From Salinibacterium sp. (GTDB lineage Bacteria > Actinomycetota > Actinomycetes > Actinomycetales > Microbacteriaceae): a stretch of DNA of 63,427 nucleotides. Numbering within the stretch: position 1 is the stretch's first letter; the number at the start of each line of letters is the position of its first letter. The translations under genes and the position numbers were made by a program. The notes beneath the pieces were generated by a model that saw nothing but the letters and a program-made list of their open reading frames with translations, had not been told where the DNA came from and searched no databases. Positions 9,155 through 15,686 of this stretch are shown here, in pieces. The DNA is taken from positions 1-63,427 of the forward strand of contig JAHBSZ010000009.1 of assembly GCA_019638845.1 (NCBI GenBank). The letters are read 5' to 3'.

Positions 9155-10858
9155 GTGGTCGAAGGCGTTGCACAAGGCGTGCGCCAACTTGCTGGTCGCT
9201 ACCAAGTCGGCGAACTCATCGGGCGCGGGGGTATGGCCGACGTTCACGTGGGTCAGGACAACCGGTTGGGTCGACGTGTCGCAATCAAGCTGCTTAAACC
9301 ATCACTCGCCGACGACCCGGCCTTCCGCACGCGCTTTCGCCGCGAGGCCCAGGATGCAGCCAAGATGGCACATCCCACGATCGTTCGAATTTTTGACGCC
9401 GGAGAAGAGACTGTCACTGACGCAAGCGGCCACGAGTCGCTGGTCCCCTTCATCGTCATGGAGCACGTGGACGGTCTGCTTCTCAAAGACATCGTTGCCA
9501 AGGGTCCCCTCGATCCGGCCGAGGCGTGCCGGATCATCGAGCAGGTACTCACCGCCCTCGAGTACTCACACCGAGCGGGAGTAGTCCACCGCGATATCAA
9601 GCCAGGCAACATCATGATCGCGACCAACGGTCAGGTGAAAGTCATGGACTTCGGAATCGCTCGAGCGATCTCCGACACATCGGCGACCATCGCCGAAACG
9701 AGCGCGATCGTCGGAACCGCCTCGTACTTCTCCCCCGAACAGGCTCGCGGCGAGGCCGTGGATGCCCGCACCGATCTGTACTCCACAGGTATCGTGCTCT
9801 TCGAACTCTTGACCGGCCAGGCACCGTTCCGTGGCGACAATCCCGTTGCCGTCGCCTACCAGCACGTCAACTCTGACGCGGTCGCCCCCAGCTCCCTCAA
9901 CCCCCGAGTATCCCCGGCACTCGACGCGGTGGTATTGCGGTCACTCGCCAAGGATCGTTTCGATCGGTACCAGAGTGCGAGCGAGTTCCGCGCCGACGTG
10001 ACCACTGCCGCATCCGGGTCGGTACCTGCGCGCAAGCAGGTCGCGGTGAACGACTTCAACGCCACGCTTTTCGGCGTCAACCCCACCTCGGTGGCCGGGT
10101 CCGAGGCAACACTGCGGCAGCTCACCGTAGATGAAGATGAACGGATTGTTCGCACCCAGTCCCGTCCTCCGGTCGCGTGGATCTGGGCCGGTATTGCAAG
10201 CATCGTGGTCATTATCGCGGCCGTCGTGTTCTGGACGCTGAACCTTTCACCAATCCAGCTCGCGCCCAACCTCTCCACTAACGTTCCCAACGTCATCGGC
10301 CAGACCTGGGACGACGCCCAGCACACCCTTACCGACAGCAAGCTGACGCCACAGAAGCAGGACGAACCGAGCTCGACCGTCGTTGAAGGCGTGGTCATTC
10401 GCACCGACCCTGAAGCCGGAACCACCGTCGCACCCGACTTCACAGTCAAGGTGTACGTCTCCTCGGGTCAGGTCTCCATCCCCGTTCCCGACGTCACCCG
10501 AATGGTCGAAGCCGACGCCATCGCAGCGATCAAGGCCGCCAAGCTCAAGTACGGGGTCACGACAGTCACCTACTCCCCGGATCTCGCCGCCGGTGTCGTC
10601 ATCAGTTCGAGTCCCGCGGCCTCATCGCCAGCACGTGAGGGCGACACGGTCAACCTTGTCGTGTCGAATGGGCTCGTCGTGATTCCGGATGTCACCGGGC
10701 AGGCGACCGCGGCCGCGAACAGTGCCTTGACCGCCCTGCAGCTCAACGTCAAAGTCCAGGTGGACTCGACGTGTTCGGGCGGAACCGTCGCCGCGCAGTC
10801 GCTCATCGGAGAGAACCCGCAGAAGTCGACAGTGACGATCCGAGTCTGTGCCGGCTAG
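9155..10858 (+). CDS. pknB: Ser/Thr protein kinase PknB with PASTA repeats
   Basis: A 567-aa kinase. The kinase domain includes GRGGMADV, K45, HRDIKPGN with D147, and DFG; a membrane segment lies at about 340-362. The ectodomain has three PASTA repeats, each with a P-x-V/D-V signature (NVPNVIGQ, PVPDVTRM, VIPDVTGQ). PASTA domains sense peptidoglycan fragments or lipid II. The start is the GTG 8 nt after GAGGGG; GTG 9146 and TTG 9116 are in frame but lack that spacing. Four PASTA repeats are usual in mycobacteria. Its stop overlaps that of the convergent amidotransferase gene. Confidence 0.94.
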   Translation: MVEGVAQGVRQLAGRYQVGELIGRGGMADVHVGQDNRLGRRVAIKLLKPSLADDPAFRTRFRREAQDAAKMAHPTIVRIFDAGEETVTDASGHESLVPFIVMEHVDGLLLKDIVAKGPLDPAEACRIIEQVLTALEYSHRAGVVHRDIKPGNIMIATNGQVKVMDFGIARAISDTSATIAETSAIVGTASYFSPEQARGEAVDARTDLYSTGIVLFELLTGQAPFRGDNPVAVAYQHVNSDAVAPSSLNPRVSPALDAVVLRSLAKDRFDRYQSASEFRADVTTAASGSVPARKQVAVNDFNATLFGVNPTSVAGSEATLRQLTVDEDERIVRTQSRPPVAWIWAGIASIVVIIAAVVFWTLNLSPIQLAPNLSTNVPNVIGQTWDDAQHTLTDSKLTPQKQDEPSSTVVEGVVIRTDPEAGTTVAPDFTVKVYVSSGQVSIPVPDVTRMVEADAIAAIKAAKLKYGVTTVTYSPDLAAGVVISSSPAASSPAREGDTVNLVVSNGLVVIPDVTGQATAAANSALTALQLNVKVQVDSTCSGGTVAAQSLIGENPQKSTVTIRVCAG

Positions 10859-11490
10859 AGCTTGACGAGCGGGTTCAGGCCGCGCGCAGTCTCGGCAGCC
10901 TCAGGGAGTCCGGCTATCGCGAGCCAGTTGCCGAGCATCCGGTAGCCGCCTTCGGTGAGCACCGACTCGGGGTGGAACTGCACTCCATACAGAGGTGCGC
11001 TCACGTGCCGGAGCCCCATGATCACACCTCCCTTCGTGCGCGAAGTGACAACGAGCTCAGCAGGAACAGTTGAGTCAACCACAGCGAGCGAGTGATAGCG
11101 CGTCGCGGTGAATGGCTGCGGCACCCCGTCGTAGAACGCACTGTCATCGTGCTCGATGAGCGACGTTTTGCCGTGCATCAATTCATCGGCATGTGTGACT
11201 GTCGCACCGAGGGCCTCAGCGATCGCCTGGTGTCCAAGGCACACACCGAGCAACGGTTGGCCGGACGAGAGAGCCGCCGAGACAATGGGGATGCTCACTC
11301 CGGCGCCCGCGGGAGTTCCGGGGCCGGGGGAGAGCAGCACGGCGTCGTACTCCGCGATCACGTCGGCCGCGGCATCCGATCCGAAGGCGTCGTTGCGCAG
11401 AACCGTGGTCTCGGCCCCGAGTTCGATCAGATAGCCGTTGAGCGTGTAGACGAAACTGTCGTAGTTGTCGATCACGAGAATGCGGGTCAT
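10855..11490 (-). CDS. pabA: Class I glutamine amidotransferase (anthranilate/aminodeoxychorismate synthase component II)
   Basis: A 211-aa glutaminase. The nucleophile is C84 in GVCLGHQ, the partner His is in FHPESV, and SPGPGTP forms the oxyanion strand. It releases ammonia from glutamine for the chorismate-using partner enzyme (TrpE or PabB), which is not in the window. A stand-alone trpG/pabA gene next to pknB is conserved in actinobacteria (Rv0013 in M. tuberculosis). Assignment to folate rather than tryptophan synthesis cannot be settled; it may serve both. The ATG overlaps the stop of the preceding small membrane protein gene (ATGA). Confidence 0.88.
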   Translation of the reverse strand: MTRILVIDNYDSFVYTLNGYLIELGAETTVLRNDAFGSDAAADVIAEYDAVLLSPGPGTPAGAGVSIPIVSAALSSGQPLLGVCLGHQAIAEALGATVTHADELMHGKTSLIEHDDSAFYDGVPQPFTATRYHSLAVVDSTVPAELVVTSRTKGGVIMGLRHVSAPLYGVQFHPESVLTEGGYRMLGNWLAIAGLPEAAETARGLNPLVKL

Positions 11491-11648
11491 GGTTGCTCCA
11501 CCGTCACGTCTTGGGGCGTGACGAATTGATCGACGTAGGGGAACACGAATATCACGAGAGCGGCGGTAACCGCCGCGACGAGCAGGAGCAGGATGAGTAG
11601 TCGTACCCACCACGGTCCGGGAAGGCCGCGCCACAGTGCGCCGTACAT
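11487..11648 (-). CDS. Small single-pass membrane protein in sortase operon
   Basis: A 53-aa protein with one strongly hydrophobic stretch (about residues 15-37, rich in Leu, Val and Ala) and a short C-terminal tail ending VTVEQP. Its ATG overlaps the sortase stop and its TGA overlaps the amidotransferase ATG, both with 4-nt overlaps. The exact coupling on both sides is the main evidence that it is real. I do not recognise a family; function unknown, perhaps accessory to the sortase. Confidence 0.75.
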   Translation of the reverse strand: MYGALWRGLPGPWWVRLLILLLLVAAVTAALVIFVFPYVDQFVTPQDVTVEQP

Positions 11649-12409
11649 CAGCTGGTCTCCGATCCGACGACTGCCGCAATCTCTGCGGGCGCCCCGCCCG
11701 CTCGCGGATACCACGTGTCGTACACGCCGTACACGACGATTCGCTCGTTGGCGGTAAAAACTGGGTTGCAGCTTGTCAAGGTAATGAGCCGGTCAGTTGG
11801 TTCTACGCCCGGAGTTTGCGGCACGGGTGCGAGCACCCCGACTCCGGTCGGTTGGACGTACTCGAGGTTGCGCACGACATACCGATACCAGCCGGCCACG
11901 GTCTCGATGTAGATCGAGTCGCCGATCTGTAGTTTTTCGATGTCGAAGAACGGGGAACCATGGCCGGTTCGGTGGGCGGCAAACGCCGTATTGCCGACCG
12001 CTCCCGGCATCGCGGTGCCCGGGTAGTGACCGACCCCGTAGCGAAGGACATCGTCGACCCCGATTCCCTCGGCGATCGGTCGAATGTAGTCGGCCCCGAA
12101 TCTCGGGATGATCATGTTTCCGAACTTCTCGGCGTTGCCCGGAGCGGTGCCGACCACGGGTGGGCCAGGATCGGGACGCTCGTTGGTGGCAGTCACCGGC
12201 GTGCTGCCCTCGTTCCAGCTCTTGCTCAAGGCCACAGAGTCGACCTGCTGTGCGGTGCCATCGATGACGTTTCCGAGCCAGACCTGCCACCCGAGGAACA
12301 TCAGCACCAGAACGCCTACGGTGATGAACAGTTCGCCAACGACTCCGACGACACTCACCCGTCGTCGGGGCTTCGCTCGCCGTGGGCGGCGGTCCTGCTG
12401 GATCGACAT
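11648..12409 (-). CDS. Class E sortase
   Basis: A 253-aa transpeptidase with a basic N-terminus, one membrane anchor (about 20-45) and a sortase domain. Catalytic residues are H146 in AAHRTGHG, C214 in TLTSC, and an Arg a few residues on in ANERIVV. Class E sortases of actinobacteria attach LAXTG-type surface proteins to peptidoglycan; no such substrate is encoded in this window. It is the first gene of a leftward operon with the 53-aa membrane protein and the amidotransferase, next to crgA as in related genomes. Confidence 0.92.
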   Translation of the reverse strand: MSIQQDRRPRRAKPRRRVSVVGVVGELFITVGVLVLMFLGWQVWLGNVIDGTAQQVDSVALSKSWNEGSTPVTATNERPDPGPPVVGTAPGNAEKFGNMIIPRFGADYIRPIAEGIGVDDVLRYGVGHYPGTAMPGAVGNTAFAAHRTGHGSPFFDIEKLQIGDSIYIETVAGWYRYVVRNLEYVQPTGVGVLAPVPQTPGVEPTDRLITLTSCNPVFTANERIVVYGVYDTWYPRAGGAPAEIAAVVGSETS

Positions 12410-12489
12410 ATGGTCGATTCTAGGCGGTGACCGCGGCGGGGGCCCTCCCCCGAACGCGGCGGTTGCAGGTCACTTCAGGGTGTTCACGC

Positions 12490-12495
12490 TAGGAT
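12490..12495 (+). promoter_or_regulatory. -10 element of leaderless crgA promoter
   Basis: TAGGAT ends 7 nt before the crgA ATG, which places the expected transcription start on or next to the start codon. No Shine-Dalgarno is present in that gap, so crgA is probably a leaderless mRNA. Confidence 0.5.
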
Positions 12496-12502
12496 CGGGG
12501 CC

Positions 12503-12748
12503 ATGGCCCGTTCGACAGCACGCGTAAAGACCGACCGTCCCACGGAAGCCCGCTCGGGCGAAGCGGCCCCCAATGCCGTGTGGTTCAAACCGGTGATGTT
12601 TGGTTTCATGCTGCTCGGTCTGGTGTGGATCATCGTCTTCTACGTCAGTGGCACCGCCCTGCCCATCCCAACCCTGGGGTCGTGGAACATCCTGGTCGGG
12701 TTCGGCATCATGTTCATCGGCTTCCTCATGACCACTCGCTGGCGCTAA
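12503..12748 (+). CDS. crgA: Cell division protein CrgA
   Basis: An 81-aa protein with a charged N-terminus and two transmembrane helices (about 28-50 and 60-78), ending in TTRWR. This matches the CrgA family (UPF0233), a small membrane protein that recruits and tunes divisome proteins such as FtsZ, FtsI and CwsA in actinobacteria. Usual family length is 80-95 aa. Location between the sortase/pknB cluster and the rhomboid/ppiA genes is the conserved one. Confidence 0.95.
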   Translation: MARSTARVKTDRPTEARSGEAAPNAVWFKPVMFGFMLLGLVWIIVFYVSGTALPIPTLGSWNILVGFGIMFIGFLMTTRWR

Positions 12749-12767
12749 CCGACACACAGCGTGAGGA

Positions 12768-12785
12768 AACTACAGTGCTGTAGTT
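12768..12785. repeat. Inverted repeat between convergent crgA and rhomboid genes
   Basis: AACTACAG-TG-CTGTAGTT is an exact 8-bp palindrome with a 2-nt centre. It is not GC-rich and has no clear U-tract, so it could be an operator or a weak bidirectional terminator. It lies about 20 bp from a perfect DnaA box. Confidence 0.5.
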
Positions 12786-12803
12786 ATACCCACTGTGGAC
12801 GAG

Positions 12804-12814
12804 CCTGTGGATAA
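12804..12814 (-). promoter_or_regulatory. Perfect DnaA box outside oriC
   Basis: On the minus strand this reads TTATCCACAGG, the consensus nonamer TTATCCACA plus the AGG/GG flank also seen near dnaA. It is immediately downstream of the rhomboid gene, about 12 kb from the dnaA region. A half-match (GTGGAC) precedes it. Confidence 0.55.
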
Positions 12815-12821
12815 CTTTCCG

Positions 12822-13655
12822 TCAGAGCAGCGTCAGGATTCGCACGATCGCAATGATGACGAGCACGACAAAGACGGCTGAGACCAAGAGCACCCGGGTC
12901 TTGAGTTGGTCCCGTCGACGCGTTCGGAGGTAGACCAACGCGATCGCGGCTCCCGCGATGAGACCGCCAAGATGCGCTTGCCATGCGATGTTCGTTCCTG
13001 GCACGAAGCCCGCCACGAGGTTCAGTCCGATGATGATCATCAGGCCGGTGGTGTTCCCACCGAACTTTCGCTGGATCACGAAGAAGGCGCCCAGTAGCCC
13101 GAAAATCGCGCCGGATGCCCCAAGCACCGGGGTCGTCGGGGCGAGCACCAACACGGCCACCGACCCGCCGAACCCGCTGATCAGATAGAGCGCCAGGAAC
13201 TTCCAGTGCCCAACCGCCTTTTCAAGCAGGGGCCCGAAGATGAACAGCGACAACATGTTCAAACCGATGTGCAGCAGCGATCCCTGATCGTGCACGAACA
13301 GTGAGGTGATCATGCGCCACGGCTCGATCACCGTGAACGGCGGGTAGTAGACGAGTGCAGTGGTAACCGGGCTGCCGGGCAATATTTGCAGCACATAGAT
13401 GAACAGGCAGAGGGCAATGAGTGCCCACGTTACCCATGGCTGGTCGCTTCCCCTGAACCTGGCCAAGGGATTGCGTCGGATGCGCGGCATGCTCGCGCGT
13501 CCCTCTCGAACGCATTCCGGGCAATGCACCCCGACGGCTGCCTGCGTCTGACACTGCGGACAAATGGTCCGACCGCACCGTTGGCAGAGGATGAAACTCT
13601 GTCGGTCAGGATGCCGGTAGCAGAAGTTGGCCGACGAACTCGGCGCGCTCGTCAC
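12822..13655 (-). CDS. Rhomboid intramembrane serine protease with N-terminal zinc ribbon
   Basis: A 277-aa protein. Residues about 12-50 hold a cysteine-rich B-box-like segment (CYRHP, CQRC, CPQC, CPEC). Six or so membrane helices follow with the rhomboid dyad S181 (GASGAIFG) and H228 (AHLGG). Rhomboids cleave membrane proteins within the bilayer; the substrate is unknown. The start is GTG, 6 nt after the ppiA stop, so the two form an operon. The zinc-binding extension is known in actinobacterial rhomboids and may bind substrates or nucleotides. Confidence 0.93.
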   Translation of the reverse strand: MTSAPSSSANFCYRHPDRQSFILCQRCGRTICPQCQTQAAVGVHCPECVREGRASMPRIRRNPLARFRGSDQPWVTWALIALCLFIYVLQILPGSPVTTALVYYPPFTVIEPWRMITSLFVHDQGSLLHIGLNMLSLFIFGPLLEKAVGHWKFLALYLISGFGGSVAVLVLAPTTPVLGASGAIFGLLGAFFVIQRKFGGNTTGLMIIIGLNLVAGFVPGTNIAWQAHLGGLIAGAAIALVYLRTRRRDQLKTRVLLVSAVFVVLVIIAIVRILTLL

Positions 13656-13661
13656 CGAGGA

Positions 13662-14195
13662 TCAGACCTCGTCGATGGTGATGCTCTCGATGACGACATC
13701 CGCCAAGGGCTTGTCGCGACCGTCAGTCTCTACCGCTTCGATTGCGTCGACGACACGCTTTGACTCCTCGTCTGCAACGACGCCGAAAATCGTGTGCTTG
13801 CCCTGAAGCCACTGAGTCGGAACGGTGGTGATGAAGAATTGGGAACCGTTGGTCCCCTTCCCTCCGCGCGTGCCGGCATTGGCCATGGCAAGAACGTAAG
13901 GCTCGTTGAACGAGAGCTCGCCGTTGATCTCGTCGTCGAATTCGTAGCCAGGGCCGCCAACACCCTGACCCAGGGGGTCGCCACCCTGAAGCATGAACTG
14001 CTTGATGATGCGGTGGAAGATGACACCGTCATACAGCGGATCGGTTGACTTCTTGCCTGTTGCGGGGTGGGTCCACTCTTTGGTTCCTGACGCGAGGCCT
14101 GTGAAATTGTCAACCGTCTTGGGAGCGTGGTTGCCAAACAGGTTGAGCTTGATGGATCCGAGGTTGGTCTTCATTGTCGCGACGGCGGTATGCAT
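13662..14195 (-). CDS. ppiA: Peptidyl-prolyl cis-trans isomerase, cyclophilin type
   Basis: A 177-aa cyclophilin with the signature region FHRIIKQFMLQGGDP and a GSQFFITT motif near the middle. It isomerises prolyl peptide bonds during folding. No signal peptide is seen, so it is cytoplasmic. I start at the ATG giving MHTAVATMKTN; an upstream ATG at 14237 would add an atypical Arg-rich stretch. The homologue Rv0009 lies at the same place near gyrA in M. tuberculosis. It is upstream of the rhomboid gene in the same operon. Confidence 0.94.
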   Translation of the reverse strand: MHTAVATMKTNLGSIKLNLFGNHAPKTVDNFTGLASGTKEWTHPATGKKSTDPLYDGVIFHRIIKQFMLQGGDPLGQGVGGPGYEFDDEINGELSFNEPYVLAMANAGTRGGKGTNGSQFFITTVPTQWLQGKHTIFGVVADEESKRVVDAIEAVETDGRDKPLADVVIESITIDEV

Positions 14196-14329
14196 GGGCT
14201 CAATTCTTGCACGAGCGTTCCTGAACATTCCCGCCATCGCCCAGTCCGCTCACAGCCAATCCTTTCGTGCGGATGCCACCTCCGTGGCAGTATTGATGCA
14301 CGGATTGATTCCCAACTGGAGGTTTCCCC

Positions 14330-14887
14330 ATGGCACTATCGCGAAAGCGCCAGAAAGAGCTGAATCGGCTGAAAGGCCAAGCCGAGAACTTGTGGGAGGA
14401 CCAGAAGGAACTGCTCGACCACGCGTCGAGAGTAGTTCGTGATGCAAGTCGGCAGGCTGCACAGTATGCGCGGGAAGAAGTATCGCCCCGAATTCGGGAG
14501 ACGTTTGAAGACTCGGTGCGTCCCGCGGTCAACTCCGGACTACGCAACGCCCGCTCGGCAGCTGAGTCGGGGCGCGAGCGTGTGCTGAATGACGTGTTGC
14601 CCGCGATGACGTCAGCACTGGGCACAGCCCTTGCCGCCATCGAGGTCGCGAAGAATCGACAGGTTCGCGATGCGATTGGCCGGGCTACCAGAATCGGCAC
14701 GGACCTCGGCACGCGAGTCGGTATCGTCAAGCCCAAGCCCGCACCCGCGGGCGCCGGCAGGTACATCCTCATCGGGATCGGAGTCGTGGCGTTTGCCGCT
14801 GTGGCCTACGCCGCGTGGCAGACCCTGCGCGCGGATGACGACCTGTGGATCGACGATGAGTCAGAGACCGCCATCGCGGACGAATAG
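14330..14887 (+). CDS. Conserved actinobacterial membrane protein of unknown function
   Basis: A 185-aa protein with a clear Shine-Dalgarno (TGGAGG) before ATG. The first 120 residues are charged and helix-forming, with a YtxH-like or apolipoprotein-like amphipathic pattern and no cysteines. A membrane helix lies near residues 143-162 (ILIGIGVVAFAAVAYAA), and the tail is acidic (DDDLWIDDE). I cannot name a family with certainty. Position between ppiA and the tRNA-Ala/gyrA cluster matches hypothetical genes in Microbacteriaceae. It ends 19 nt before a strong terminator. Confidence 0.8.
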   Translation: MALSRKRQKELNRLKGQAENLWEDQKELLDHASRVVRDASRQAAQYAREEVSPRIRETFEDSVRPAVNSGLRNARSAAESGRERVLNDVLPAMTSALGTALAAIEVAKNRQVRDAIGRATRIGTDLGTRVGIVKPKPAPAGAGRYILIGIGVVAFAAVAYAAWQTLRADDDLWIDDESETAIADE

Positions 14888-14905
14888 CTTTCCGCTCAAA
14901 CGAAC

Positions 14906-14936
14906 AGGCGCCGCCAAGAGATTGGCGGCGCCTTTT
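14906..14936 (+). terminator. Rho-independent terminator of the 14330-14887 gene
   Basis: An 11-bp GC-rich stem (GGCGCCGCCA with complement TGGCGGCGCC) around loop AGAGAT, followed by TTTTCG. It lies 19 nt after the stop codon on the plus strand. Confidence 0.85.
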
Positions 14937-14944
14937 CGTTGGTA

Positions 14945-14984
14945 GTTCGAATCCCAACTAGGTTCCACGAACGGGAGAACGTCG
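14945..14984 (+). repeat. Inverted partial copy of the tRNA-Ala 3-prime end and flank
   Basis: This plus-strand stretch contains a T-loop-like GTTCGAATCCC, then CTAGGTTCCACGAACG and AGAACGTCG. It matches, with few differences and a 2-nt insertion, the minus-strand 3-prime half of the neighbouring tRNA-Ala plus its downstream flank (15016-15053). The two arms are inverted relative to each other. It cannot fold into a complete tRNA. It may be a decayed tRNA gene or a local inverted duplication. Confidence 0.7.
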
Positions 14985-14995
14985 AGTTAACCGAA

Positions 14996-15023
14996 GAACG
15001 CCGCCAAGGCAATGGCGACGTTC
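14996..15023. terminator. Terminator-like hairpin downstream of tRNA-Ala
   Basis: GAACGCCGCCA and TGGCGACGTTC pair (one mismatch) around a 6-nt loop. It lies 10 nt beyond the tRNA-Ala 3-prime end on the minus strand. On the plus strand it is followed by TTTCG, so it may act in both directions. It resembles the hairpin at 14906. Confidence 0.6.
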
Positions 15024-15032
15024 TTTCGTTCG

Positions 15033-15105
15033 TGGAGCCTAGGGGAATCGAACCCCTGACCTCCTGCTTGCAAAGCAGGCGCTCTACCAATTGAGCTAAG
15101 GCCCC
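15033..15105 (-). tRNA. tRNA-Ala (anticodon TGC)
   Basis: A 73-nt cloverleaf on the minus strand. The acceptor arm GGGGCCT pairs with AGGCTCC, anticodon stem CCTGC/GCAGG encloses loop TTTGCAA (anticodon TGC), and the T arm has GTTCGATTC. Discriminator A; CCA is not encoded. It is transcribed leftward, probably after tRNA-Ile. Confidence 0.97.
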
Positions 15106-15155
15106 GCAACTGCAGGAATTTTGTGAACTTAAGGAACCCCTTGTGAGAGTTCCAG

Positions 15156-15229
15156 TGGGGATACGAGGACTTGAACCTCGGACCTCTTCGTTATCAGCGA
15201 AGCGCTCTAACCGCCTGAGCTATATCCCC
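15156..15229 (-). tRNA. tRNA-Ile (anticodon GAT)
   Basis: A 74-nt cloverleaf on the minus strand starting GGGGATATAGCTCAG. The anticodon stem CTTCG/CGAAG encloses CTGATAA (anticodon GAT), and the T arm has GTTCAAGTC. The gyrA-tRNA-Ile-tRNA-Ala order is the conserved actinobacterial arrangement and suggests co-transcription downstream of the DUF3566 gene. Confidence 0.97.
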
Positions 15230-15278
15230 TCAAACCAGATAAGAACCTACCTCATCCGGCCCGGTTTGGCGTAATCGC

Positions 15279-15686
15279 CTAGTTGTTGGTGAAGCCGACG
15301 AGCAGCCCGCCGGTGACGCGCACGCTGAAGTTGTAAAGCATGCTCGCGATCGCACCCAAGGCGGTGCCAACCACGATGTTCAGCACCGCGATGACAACGG
15401 AGAACAGTGCGACCTGCGTGAGCGAGAAGCTCGATGTCACGCTGTAGGTCGGGTCTCCGAGGATGTCCTTCATGATGTTGTCGAGCGATCCGAAAATGCC
15501 TGTCGAGTTGAGGATGATCCACACGAGGATGGATGCCACGACCAGCACGATCCCGAGTGAAACCGCCACCAAGAACGACAGTTTCACCGCCGACCAGAAG
15601 TCGACGTAGACGAGCTTGAGACGAACCTGCTTTACCGCTACCTGGCGCTGGGACTTGCGCTGGAGCTTCTCCGCGACACTACTCAT
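15279..15686 (-). CDS. DUF3566 transmembrane protein
   Basis: A 135-aa protein with a basic N-terminus ([15 protein letters not shown]), a first membrane helix (about 35-58) and a second (about 90-115), matching the DUF3566 family found downstream of gyrA in actinobacteria (Rv0007 in M. tuberculosis, where an extra N-terminal extension exists). Its start overlaps the 3-prime end of gyrA by 8 nt, so it is translated from the gyrase transcript. Function is not established. Confidence 0.9.
   Translation of the reverse strand: MSSVAEKLQRKSQRQVAVKQVRLKLVYVDFWSAVKLSFLVAVSLGIVLVVASILVWIILNSTGIFGSLDNIMKDILGDPTYSVTSSFSLTQVALFSVVIAVLNIVVGTALGAIASMLYNFSVRVTGGLLVGFTNN

Noticed and set aside
14945-15105. 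Phage or island attachment site at tRNA-Ala
   Set aside because: The repeated tRNA end is inverted, not direct, and there is no integrase or foreign gene nearby.
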